Source: Radiobacillus deserti
GTDB lineage: Bacteria; Bacillota; Bacilli; Bacillales; Amphibacillaceae
NCBI RefSeq assembly: GCF_007301515.1
Contig: NZ_CP041666.1
Location: forward strand, 2,914,001-2,978,000
Length of the DNA stretch: 64,000 nt
Direction of reading: 5' to 3'
In this document: piece by piece, positions 54,218 through 62,184 of the stretch
How positions within the stretch are numbered: position 1 is the stretch's first letter
Layout of the letters: the number at the start of each line of letters is the position of its first letter
Position numbers and translations under genes: made by a program
Notes under the pieces: generated by a model
Told to the model about the DNA's origin: nothing
Database searches by the model: none
What the model saw: the letters and a program-made list of their open reading frames with translations, nothing else

Positions 54218-55669
54218 TTACCGAAACAAGCGTAAACCACCTAGCACGCTTCCAGCGGTTATTAAACCACCAGGAATGAGGTATAAATAAACAGATTCAA
54301 TCGGTAGTAACGAAGATGCCCAGATTACTACGCTAGTTCCAACGAGATAAGCAAAAAGAATAGCTAATGTCTTTCGATCACTCAATTGATATTTGTATTT
54401 TCTTCTGGCATCCATCATTAATAAGACAAGGTTAACTGCCGTTCCGATTACGGTCCCCATTGCGATAGCAGATGCACCATATTCGTCTATAAACACCTGT
54501 ACGACGATGATGTTAATCACAAAGATAGAAATAACATTGTAAATAATCGGCAAGTAGGAATTCTCCATTGCGTAGAAGAACCTCGTAACATACGTGTTCA
54601 ATGCCAAGGTAAGCATAGACAATGATAAGATTTGAAGTAACGGGAATGTGTATCTCGTAGAATCCGAATTGAAATTCCCATACTCAAACACCGCTTGTAT
54701 GATTTCCTCTGCAAAGAAATAGACGAATACTGTTGCTGGCACTAGCAATACCGTTAACCAACGGAAGCCCTTCTGATAAATATCTTCCATTTTCTTAAAA
54801 TCAGCCGCACCTGCAGCTTTTGCTAGCATCGGATAAATGACAGTTGTTACACTAGTCATTAACACCGCCTGTGGAAACTGTGTCATTTTAGATGCATAGT
54901 TTAAGGAAGCAATGGCTCCCTGATCTAAATCTGCTGCGAATATGCGTTGAATTAAGAAATAAAATTGTAGCGTTGCCCCCCCAAATAGGATTGGGATTGC
55001 TAGCTTTAAAAATCGCTTCGTATCCGGACTTTTTTCAAATACGAAACGGAAAGAAACAAGCTGTTCACGCCGAATGCTGCGGACAAGCACAAGCACCATG
55101 ACTACCGCACCAATCGTAGCCCCTAAACCATAGGAATACACCGAAATCGACGGGGTCAACACTACCCCTAACAACACAAACACAGCATTAAAGGCTAAAG
55201 TTGAAAAAGCTGTCAGTCGAAAGCTACCATACACATTCATGACACCACTAAGCCACATTCCGATTACTAAGAAGAAGGTCGATGGGGCCATCCATATAAA
55301 TAGATTGCTCGTTAATTCCATTGCCGCTGAACTCATGCCTGAGAAAAAGGTTTGGATCCATAAATCAGAGAACACCATAAATAAAAGGGTCAAAACTCCG
55401 ACTGTAATCGTAAGCCATGTGAAAATCGTTTGAACGAATTGCTTTTTTCTCGATTCATCGAGCTTACTATAGACAGATATAAAAGCAGTCGTAACCGCTC
55501 CACCAAGCACAATGTAGAAAAAGTTCGGAATGGTGAATGCTGTAATAATACTATCTGCTTCAAAACTTGTACCGTATTGATACCCGATAATCACTTCTCT
55601 TGCAAAGCCTAGAAGTCGAGCTAAAACGTTTATAACCGCTACCGCTCCTAGTATTTTTAATAATCGCAA
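54218..55669 (-). CDS. MurJ/MviN-like lipid flippase
   Basis: A 483-aa protein with about fourteen membrane helices. It begins ILGAVAVINVLARLLGFAREVIIGYQYG and has the family's ADSIITAFTIPNFFYIVLGGAV. The start is TTG 55669 with GGAGAGA upstream. MurJ proteins flip lipid II; some paralogues serve other polymers. The glycosyltransferase gene upstream in the same operon suggests a surface-polymer role, so housekeeping murJ is not certain. Confidence 0.82.
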   Translation of the reverse strand: MRLLKILGAVAVINVLARLLGFAREVIIGYQYGTSFEADSIITAFTIPNFFYIVLGGAVTTAFISVYSKLDESRKKQFVQTIFTWLTITVGVLTLLFMVFSDLWIQTFFSGMSSAAMELTSNLFIWMAPSTFFLVIGMWLSGVMNVYGSFRLTAFSTLAFNAVFVLLGVVLTPSISVYSYGLGATIGAVVMVLVLVRSIRREQLVSFRFVFEKSPDTKRFLKLAIPILFGGATLQFYFLIQRIFAADLDQGAIASLNYASKMTQFPQAVLMTSVTTVIYPMLAKAAGAADFKKMEDIYQKGFRWLTVLLVPATVFVYFFAEEIIQAVFEYGNFNSDSTRYTFPLLQILSLSMLTLALNTYVTRFFYAMENSYLPIIYNVISIFVINIIVVQVFIDEYGASAIAMGTVIGTAVNLVLLMMDARRKYKYQLSDRKTLAILFAYLVGTSVVIWASSLLPIESVYLYLIPGGLITAGSVLGGLRLFR

Positions 55670-55690
55670 CGTATCTCTCCTACCTTTTTG

Positions 55691-56773
55691 TCATCCATAA
55701 AAGGAAATAATTCTTTCTATTAATGTTTCCTGATCATTTGCTTCTACTTTTTTCTGTGAATGTTGTACAAGCTCCTGCTGCAGTTGTTTATCCTGTAAAA
55801 GGCTATCTAGCTTCTCCGCTAGGTCATTCGCATCTTTCGGATGTACTTTAAGCCCAGCTTGATCGTCCAATAAATAAGTCAATCCACCGACATCTGTACC
55901 AACAACCGGCGTTCCACAAGCCATGGCTTCCAATGCCACAAGTCCAAACCCTTCGATATGGGAGGGAAGAACAAACACGTCTGCCGCTGCCATCCACAAG
56001 GCAAGCTTCGGTTGGTCTTGAGCAGGATGAATATGAATATTAGGTAAGTCCTTGAATTCTTCTTGAAACCATTCATAGTAAGCTTTATTCTTTGGCTCAC
56101 CCATCATATGTAGAGAAAGGTTTTCCATTTTTCCGTTTAGCTGACGAAAGGCTTGTCCTAGCTCAGTCAACCCTTTTGCTTCTATTAAATTCCCTACGAA
56201 GAAAATCATTCTTTCTGCTTGTGGAAGGTCGAGCTTATTACGTGCCTCTTCCTGAGACATGACATGAAAGACATCGCGATTAATCCCCATACTTAAAACA
56301 TGAACCTTTTCTTCTGGGACATGAAATTGTTTAATAACTTCCTCCTTCAAACGAACACCAACCGCGATTACTTCATCCGCTTTCTTCACTATTTTTTCAG
56401 TTAAGGAGCGTGGTAATCCACCTTTATGTATCATTTGGTCTATATCACCACCATGAGATGTTACAATAAGCTTTTTACGAGGATACATGAATTTATATAC
56501 TAACCCTAAAAGTCCAGTTGGAAAAAGATAGTGCACGTGAACCGCGTCATAGGACCGCCCTTTTAATAGAATTGCTAAGAATCCTTTTATAAAAAAGGTA
56601 AGGTATTTTGTGATAACACGTCTCTTCCCTTTACGAGGATCAGAAATGGCAATAACATCAACATCTAATCCTTTCGCTTTTAATAATTCAGCTTGGTTTT
56701 TCACAAAGATTCCAAATGTCTTCGAGTGACGGGAAGGATACATATTACTTAGAATTAAAACTTTTTTCTTCAC
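55691..56773 (-). CDS. GT4 family glycosyltransferase
   Basis: A 360-aa GT-B enzyme. GTG 56773 follows GGGAGA and yields KKKVLILSNMYPSRHSKTFG. Typical sites are VHYLFPTGLLG, TSHGGDI, FFVGNLIEAKGLTEL and the EX7E-like PSHIEGFGLVALEAMACGTPVVGTDVGG. It is cotranscribed with the MurJ-like gene and lies next to secA2, suggesting synthesis of a wall polymer or glycosylation of surface proteins. Confidence 0.86.
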   Translation of the reverse strand: MKKKVLILSNMYPSRHSKTFGIFVKNQAELLKAKGLDVDVIAISDPRKGKRRVITKYLTFFIKGFLAILLKGRSYDAVHVHYLFPTGLLGLVYKFMYPRKKLIVTSHGGDIDQMIHKGGLPRSLTEKIVKKADEVIAVGVRLKEEVIKQFHVPEEKVHVLSMGINRDVFHVMSQEEARNKLDLPQAERMIFFVGNLIEAKGLTELGQAFRQLNGKMENLSLHMMGEPKNKAYYEWFQEEFKDLPNIHIHPAQDQPKLALWMAAADVFVLPSHIEGFGLVALEAMACGTPVVGTDVGGLTYLLDDQAGLKVHPKDANDLAEKLDSLLQDKQLQQELVQHSQKKVEANDQETLIERIISFYG

Positions 56774-57031
56774 GGTTTTGTCTCCCTTCTGAAAGACTAC
56801 TATAGTTCGACAATCCATACCATTATACTACTTTTCCATGTCCCACATACAATAATATTTCGTTTGGAATAACGAATTGCTCAACTGATTTTGATTCGTT
56901 TTCCGGCTTCTGAACATGGAATAGTAGACGACTTCCCCCTGCTTTGGTTATATTTGGTATGTACTGTCTTCCCTATTAATTCATGATATACTTATAATTA
57001 GTCAGTATATAGGAACTAAGGAGAATTGACG

Positions 57032-59395
57032 ATGGGTGTTTTAAACAAATGGACTCAAAGTAAAGAACAACGAACTCTAAAAAAATACGAAAAGACAATC
57101 GAAAAAATAAATAAAAAGCAACACGAGTACGAGCAGTTAACCGATGAACAACTGAAAGCGAAAACGGAGGAATTCAAGCAGCTTTTAGCTGATGGTAAAA
57201 CCGTGGACGATATTAAAGTCGATGCATTTGCGACAGTTAGAGAGGCTTCGAAACGCGTGCTCGGTTTACGCCATTTCGATGTGCAATTAATCGGTGGGCT
57301 TGTCCTTTTAGAAGGGAATATTGCAGAAATGCCAACCGGAGAAGGAAAAACGTTAGTAGCTTCCTTGCCTAGCTATTTACGTGCACTTGAAGGAAAAGGG
57401 GTGCACGTTATAACTGTGAATGAATATTTGGCTCGTCGAGATCAATCCTTAATCGGACAAATCCATGAGTTTTTAGGGTTGACCGTAGGCTTAAACGTAC
57501 CGAATATTCACCCTTTAGAAAAACAGCAAGCCTATAAAGCGGATATTACGTATGGAATCGGTACGGAATTCGGCTTCGATTTTCTCCGTGACAACATGGC
57601 TTACTCTAGTCATCAAAAGGTACAAAGACCGTATCATTATGCGATCATTGATGAAATTGATAGTGTTTTAATCGATGAAGCGAAAACGCCGCTTATTATT
57701 GCGGGAAAAATGATGCCTAGCCAAAATCTACATAACGTTTGTGCGAAGGTAACAAAGAACTTCAAGCGTGATCGTGATTATACGTACGATGAAGAAGTAA
57801 AAACCGTTAGTTTGACAGATGAGGGCATCAACAAAATTGAAAAGATTTTTGCTATTGACAATTTGTTTGACCTTGAACATCGTGCTTTAAATCACTACAT
57901 GATGCAGGCTCTTCGCGCTCGTGTTCTATTTGAACGTGATGTAGACTATATCGTCGACAACGGCGAAGTGAAGCTAGTAGATATGAATACTGGACGTGTC
58001 ATGGAAGGGCGCAATCTAAGTGAAGGCTTACACCAAGCCATTGAAGCAAAGGAAGGCTTGAAGATTACGGAGGAAAACAAAGCTCAAGCATCCGTAACCA
58101 TTCAAAACTACTTTAGAATGTATCCGATTCTTTCTGGTATGACAGGCACGGCCAAGACTGAGGAGACAGAATTCCAGCACGTCTATAACATGGATGTTGT
58201 CCAAATTCCAACGAACAAGCCAATTATGCGAAAAGATATGCCGGACAAAGTCTTTTTGAAAAAGGATCAGAAGTATCGATATATTGTGGAAGAAGTTCAG
58301 AAGCGCCATGAAACAGGGCAACCTGTCTTAATTGGAACTACGTCTATTCTCCAATCAGAAAAAGTAGCGAAGTATTTAGATGAGGCGAAGCTTCCTTATC
58401 AGCTGTTGAATGCAAAAAGTGTCGAGCAAGAAGCTCACTTAATCTCTTTAGCCGGTCAGCGAAATCAAATCACAATAGCGACAAATATGGCTGGTCGTGG
58501 TACCGACATTATGCTAGGGGAACAGGTTGCAGAGCTTGGCGGATTGTATGTGATTGGTACAGAGCGTCACGATAGTCGCCGAATTGATAATCAGTTAAAA
58601 GGCCGTTCAGGGCGTCAAGGAGATCCTGGTGTGTCCCAATTTATTATTTCCTTAGAGGATGATCTCATTGTTCGTTACGGGAAAGATGACTTAGAGCGTA
58701 AGCTTCCATCGATTAAAACAGATGAAAAAGGGCTCGTATTAAACAAAGACATCGATAAATTCATTGATACGACACAAAAAATTGCAGAAGGTAGCCACTT
58801 CCAAGTGCGTGAGTTTAGCTTAAAGCTGGACAATGTCATTAATGATCAACGCCAAGTGCTGTATGCTTTACGCAACAAGATTTTAGAATCTACCGATACA
58901 TTGAAGGTGCTAAAGCGGCATATGGCAGACACTCCATTTGCTCTGTTTGATCGATATATTCCGGAGGGCACAGTCAAAGAGGACTGGAGAATGAAAGAGC
59001 TTGAAACACAGCTTAACCACCTTCTATTAGTAGAAGTCAAACTTCCAGAGGATGTAGAAGAAGTAGAGGATTTACGAGAAAGCTTACAGCCTTTTGTAGA
59101 TGAGCATTTAACGTTGCTAGAACAATACGAAGACAATGAAACTGTATTAGAACAAGTGAGACAAACCAGTATTTCCTTCATTGACCGTCAATGGACACAG
59201 CATCTTGACGAAATGACACGGATGAAAGAAGGCTTAGGCATGCGTCAATATCAGCAAGAGGATCCGGTTCAACTCTATCAGCGCGAAGGATTTGAATTGT
59301 TCGAAATGATGTTCCACGGTCTTGAGATGGATATTACACGTATGGTTACACAAATTGTTCGAAGCTACGAAAAGCATAAGCAAGCGAAAAATTAG
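57032..59395 (+). CDS. secA2: Accessory preprotein translocase ATPase SecA2
   Basis: A 787-aa SecA paralogue. ATG 57032 has AAGGAG eight bases upstream. Walker A is PTGEGKT at about 101-107, followed by YGIGTEFGFDFLRDNM, DEIDSVLIDEAKTPLI, MAGRGTDIML and GRSGRQGDPG. It ends at YEKHKQAKN without the C-terminal zinc-binding CxCxSGxxxxxC motif, which, with its slightly short length, points to SecA2 rather than the housekeeping SecA. The slap gene follows directly, the pairing known from S-layer export in B. anthracis. Confidence 0.93.
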   Translation: MGVLNKWTQSKEQRTLKKYEKTIEKINKKQHEYEQLTDEQLKAKTEEFKQLLADGKTVDDIKVDAFATVREASKRVLGLRHFDVQLIGGLVLLEGNIAEMPTGEGKTLVASLPSYLRALEGKGVHVITVNEYLARRDQSLIGQIHEFLGLTVGLNVPNIHPLEKQQAYKADITYGIGTEFGFDFLRDNMAYSSHQKVQRPYHYAIIDEIDSVLIDEAKTPLIIAGKMMPSQNLHNVCAKVTKNFKRDRDYTYDEEVKTVSLTDEGINKIEKIFAIDNLFDLEHRALNHYMMQALRARVLFERDVDYIVDNGEVKLVDMNTGRVMEGRNLSEGLHQAIEAKEGLKITEENKAQASVTIQNYFRMYPILSGMTGTAKTEETEFQHVYNMDVVQIPTNKPIMRKDMPDKVFLKKDQKYRYIVEEVQKRHETGQPVLIGTTSILQSEKVAKYLDEAKLPYQLLNAKSVEQEAHLISLAGQRNQITIATNMAGRGTDIMLGEQVAELGGLYVIGTERHDSRRIDNQLKGRSGRQGDPGVSQFIISLEDDLIVRYGKDDLERKLPSIKTDEKGLVLNKDIDKFIDTTQKIAEGSHFQVREFSLKLDNVINDQRQVLYALRNKILESTDTLKVLKRHMADTPFALFDRYIPEGTVKEDWRMKELETQLNHLLLVEVKLPEDVEEVEDLRESLQPFVDEHLTLLEQYEDNETVLEQVRQTSISFIDRQWTQHLDEMTRMKEGLGMRQYQQEDPVQLYQREGFELFEMMFHGLEMDITRMVTQIVRSYEKHKQAKN

Positions 59396-59409
59396 GAAAG
59401 GAAGATTTG

Positions 59410-60306
59410 ATGTTTCCGTTTTCCCGAAAAAAAAGTTTAGAGCATAAGTCCGGTGAAGACAAAACGGTGAATGCTAGTGATATTCTAGGTGAAGAGTTAA
59501 ATTCCGAGGAAGAGGAGGAAGGGATTGATACAGAGCTTTCCTTCCACCCCGACTGGGAAATTCCAAATGAGCAACGTTATGTGTACGCGTTTCATAATAG
59601 TGAAGCTCCTGCACTCAAACCGAATCAACTATCTTTGTCTGGCATTGATATTGAAAAACAAGGTCGCAATGTTATTTGCACGGCCTTTATCCGTCAAAGC
59701 CTAGATAAACCCATTCAGCTTAAAGAAACAGCTATTTTGTTACTAGGCCCAAATAACGAACAAATTGCTAGGAAAACATTTGATTTAAGCCAGGTAGGTA
59801 CCATCCCTGCCAAAAGCAGTCGTCCTTGGCAATTTATCTTCCAGCCAGAAAATCTTTATACAGATATGATTCCTAGCGAAGGATGGTCCTTGGCGTTCGA
59901 ATTACGCCCGTCTAGTCGCAAGCATGAACTAGATTTAGATGAAGCGTGGAAGCAATCGCTAGCGGACGGTGCAGTTAGACAGCTAGAGGAAGTCGTTGCG
60001 AATGCAGCTCCATTGAAGCCGGGTGAAGTGAACTTTATGGGGATTAGTGCCAAGCGAACAGAGGAAGCAGATTTGGCGATAACCATCTTGATCCGGAATG
60101 GTGCCGATAAAAATATTAAGCTAGAGCAGCTTCCATTGAAGGTCGAGGATGCCTCTGGTGAAGTAGTGGCACAGGGCAGCTTCACGTTAACCGATTTTGA
60201 AATTAAAGCAAATACTAGTAAGCCTTGGACGTTTGTCTTCCCAGCTAGCTTGGTTCAAAAGGAAGAGTTAGATTTATCTAAATGGAAGGTTTATCCTGTT
60301 CAATAA
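59410..60306 (+). CDS. slap: Accessory Sec system S-layer assembly protein Slap
   Basis: A 298-aa cytoplasmic protein with an acidic N-terminal segment (EELNSEEEEEG) and two related SLAP repeats, each starting LKPNQLSLSGID / LKPGEVNFMGISAK and ending PWQFIFQ / PWTFVFP. The start is ATG 59410 with GGAAAGGAAG upstream, 14 bp after secA2. In B. anthracis this partner is needed for efficient SecA2-dependent export of SLH proteins. It ends at a terminator. Confidence 0.85.
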   Translation: MFPFSRKKSLEHKSGEDKTVNASDILGEELNSEEEEEGIDTELSFHPDWEIPNEQRYVYAFHNSEAPALKPNQLSLSGIDIEKQGRNVICTAFIRQSLDKPIQLKETAILLLGPNNEQIARKTFDLSQVGTIPAKSSRPWQFIFQPENLYTDMIPSEGWSLAFELRPSSRKHELDLDEAWKQSLADGAVRQLEEVVANAAPLKPGEVNFMGISAKRTEEADLAITILIRNGADKNIKLEQLPLKVEDASGEVVAQGSFTLTDFEIKANTSKPWTFVFPASLVQKEELDLSKWKVYPVQ

Positions 60307-60309
60307 GAT

Positions 60310-60337
60310 TTCCCCTCTTTTTAAGAGGGGTTTTTTA
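60310..60337 (+). terminator. Terminator of the secA2-slap operon
   Basis: CCCCTCTT (60312-60319) and AAGAGGGG (60323-60330) form a stem followed by TTTTTT. Confidence 0.9.
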
Positions 60338-60357
60338 AAATATATTGGAACAGCTAG

Positions 60358-60386
60358 TTTACAAAACACAGATTGTTCGTTAGAAT
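60358..60386 (+). promoter_or_regulatory. SigA promoter of the candidate sRNA
   Basis: TTTACA (60358-60363), a 17-bp spacer and TAGAAT (60381-60386) match the SigA promoter well. No protein gene lies on this strand before the next terminator. Confidence 0.6.
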
Positions 60387-60392
60387 AAATAT

Positions 60393-60536
60393 ATAAACTA
60401 TGAATCTATTACTCTCTTAACTGCAAAGAAGAAATTTGGAAAATGGTCATTCGGTACATACAATGAATGATGACGAACGGTGTTGCTCCCTTAGAAACAC
60501 CCTTACAGTAAACGGAAGCTGTGAGGGTGTTTTTTC
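60393..60536 (+). ncRNA. Candidate small RNA, about 145 nt
   Basis: Transcription from the TTTACA-N17-TAGAAT promoter would start near 60393 and stop at a perfect hairpin (AACACCCTTACAG with CTGTGAGGGTGTT, one G-U pair) with TTTTTT at 60530-60535. It lies between the slap terminator and the converging SLT-SLH gene. The end would be antisense to nothing coding. No match to a known RNA family is recognised. Confidence 0.5.
60496..60536 (+). terminator. Terminator of the candidate sRNA
   Basis: A 13-bp stem with one G-U pair followed by a run of six T, separate from the slap terminator 160 bp upstream. Confidence 0.8.
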
Positions 60537-60587
60537 ATGTTATTTTGTAGATATTATAGTTAAATGTATCATATGGTACATTTGCAA

Positions 60588-60627
60588 AAATAAAGACCAA
60601 TCGATTTATTGTCGATTGGTCTTTATT
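60588..60627 (-). terminator. Terminator of the SLT-SLH gene
   Basis: TAAAGACCAATCGA (60591-60604) pairs perfectly with TCGATTGGTCTTTA (60612-60625). On the minus strand TTTTT follows. Confidence 0.85.
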
Positions 60628-60634
60628 AGTTCGT

Positions 60635-62026
60635 TTAGAAATCCACCATCGTACGGTAGATAAATAATGCGAATTGAGATCTAGTGATTTTATCATTTGG
60701 ATGGAACGGGTCGGAAACCGTTACATCGTTAAAGTAAATCGTATTAACCGCTTCTGGATTCCAAATACTCGCTTGATCCTTAAACGTATGTGTAGTAGTC
60801 GGCTCAGCATAGTAGGAATCAAATGCTTCTGTCATAACTTGAGCCATTTGAGCACGAGTTAAATATTCTTTCGGACGGAGTGCTCCACCGCCACCTAGCA
60901 ATTTATTATACTCTGCTTCCGCCAATTGCTCATAGTAAGGATTATCCGATTCTACATCATCTGCTTTCATTTGATAGCTACTAGGCTTTGTTAAGTTTAA
61001 AATATTGTCTAAGATGACAGCCACGTGTTCACGTTTTAAGTTAGCAGAGGATTGGAACGTTCCATCTGAATAACCTTGGGCATAATCATGAAGTGCCAAG
61101 AAAGCTAAAGCCGCAGCACGTTTGTCATCCCCTGCATCTGTAAACGTAATCGACTCGTTTCCCTTGTTTAGATACGCAGACGTGATATAGCCAGTGTGAT
61201 TCTCCCCACGTACCTTGTAATATACAAAGTCATTATCGATATCTGGAGATTCAACAGGACCGCTTACTACCTTTAGTGGCGTGTACGGCCAAAGCGCTGT
61301 AACGACAGACCCCCCAATAGAAGATCGTAAATTAACCGCCCCATCTCGTTCATCTACATACACAATGCCATTCATTGCATACATTTGTTGAGATGGCGTT
61401 TGCTTTGTAGTCTCGTAGCTCACACCTGTTGGGAACTTCATCGTGTCACTACCAGTTTCATAGCGAATGTCGAAGGTAGGAAACGTAAAAAAGGCATTAT
61501 CCCAAGAAATAAAGGAAGAACCTGCAATTCGATCATATACAGAATCTTGATATGTGTTACCAGGGTGCAGGTTTGGGTCATTCGCTTTAGATGCGCCGTT
61601 ATAAGCCATAATTGCAAAATACCAATCCTCTAACACTGTTCGATCATGGTCATTAATAATTGGTAAATAGCTTGTATTCCATTTTTCATTTAGTACTTGT
61701 GCCGCCACATCAATATTATAGGAGTAATCTGTTTTTAAACGTTCAACATTTACCGCAATATCAATGTTAGATGGGGTTACTTGCATTACACCAATTCCAC
61801 CGTCAGGAGATACATTTGGTGTACCATCTGACTTAAATTGCTTATATCCTGTTTCCACAAACGCGATAGCTTTCAAAATTTCAGGTGGGATATCATATTT
61901 CTCTGCTTTTTCCATGATTGTTTGCTTCATCTGTTCATAGGATGGGTTTTCTTCTGCTTGTGTAATGGTTGGAAACAATCCAAACACTATAAATAACCCA
62001 GCTACTATGCTACTAATCTTTTTCAT
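60635..62026 (-). CDS. Secreted lytic transglycosylase-like protein with SH3 and SLH domains
   Basis: A 463-aa protein with a standard signal peptide (cleaved near TQA-EEN). The SLT-like domain spans about 30-170, with the catalytic Glu in KAIAFVETGY (about 58), GGIGVMQVT and FAIMAYNGA. An SH3b-like region (about 230-290, VNLRSSIGGSVVTAL) follows. The last 165 residues hold three SLH-type repeats (AAALAFLALHDYAQGYSDGT, LKREHVAVIL, YLTRAQMAQVMTEA, ITRSQFALFIYRTM) that bind secondary wall polymer. It likely cleaves or binds glycan strands at the surface. SecA2 export is inferred from proximity. Confidence 0.85.
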   Translation of the reverse strand: MKKISSIVAGLFIVFGLFPTITQAEENPSYEQMKQTIMEKAEKYDIPPEILKAIAFVETGYKQFKSDGTPNVSPDGGIGVMQVTPSNIDIAVNVERLKTDYSYNIDVAAQVLNEKWNTSYLPIINDHDRTVLEDWYFAIMAYNGASKANDPNLHPGNTYQDSVYDRIAGSSFISWDNAFFTFPTFDIRYETGSDTMKFPTGVSYETTKQTPSQQMYAMNGIVYVDERDGAVNLRSSIGGSVVTALWPYTPLKVVSGPVESPDIDNDFVYYKVRGENHTGYITSAYLNKGNESITFTDAGDDKRAAALAFLALHDYAQGYSDGTFQSSANLKREHVAVILDNILNLTKPSSYQMKADDVESDNPYYEQLAEAEYNKLLGGGGALRPKEYLTRAQMAQVMTEAFDSYYAEPTTTHTFKDQASIWNPEAVNTIYFNDVTVSDPFHPNDKITRSQFALFIYRTMVDF

Positions 62027-62184
62027 TTCATTACTCCTCTCTCCTAATTTCCATCTATTTTCCTATTATACTAGAATAGATTGCTAGAATGTACCCCTTA
62101 ATTTATTTAATTTTTTTAAGCTCCTTATGAAATCACATATCTTGGGAATACTATTTAAAAAATGCCCTTTTAAGGAGTCATACA

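Larger units (their letters stand above)
60338..60634. other. Intergenic region with candidate sRNA
   Basis: No reading frame longer than a few codons has a ribosome site. It holds the promoter at 60358, the terminator at 60496-60536 and the minus-strand terminator at 60591-60625. Confidence 0.5.

Noticed and set aside
60436..60663. 75-codon plus-strand frame between slap and the SLT-SLH gene
   Set aside because: It runs through two terminators and lacks a ribosome site, so it is almost certainly not coding.
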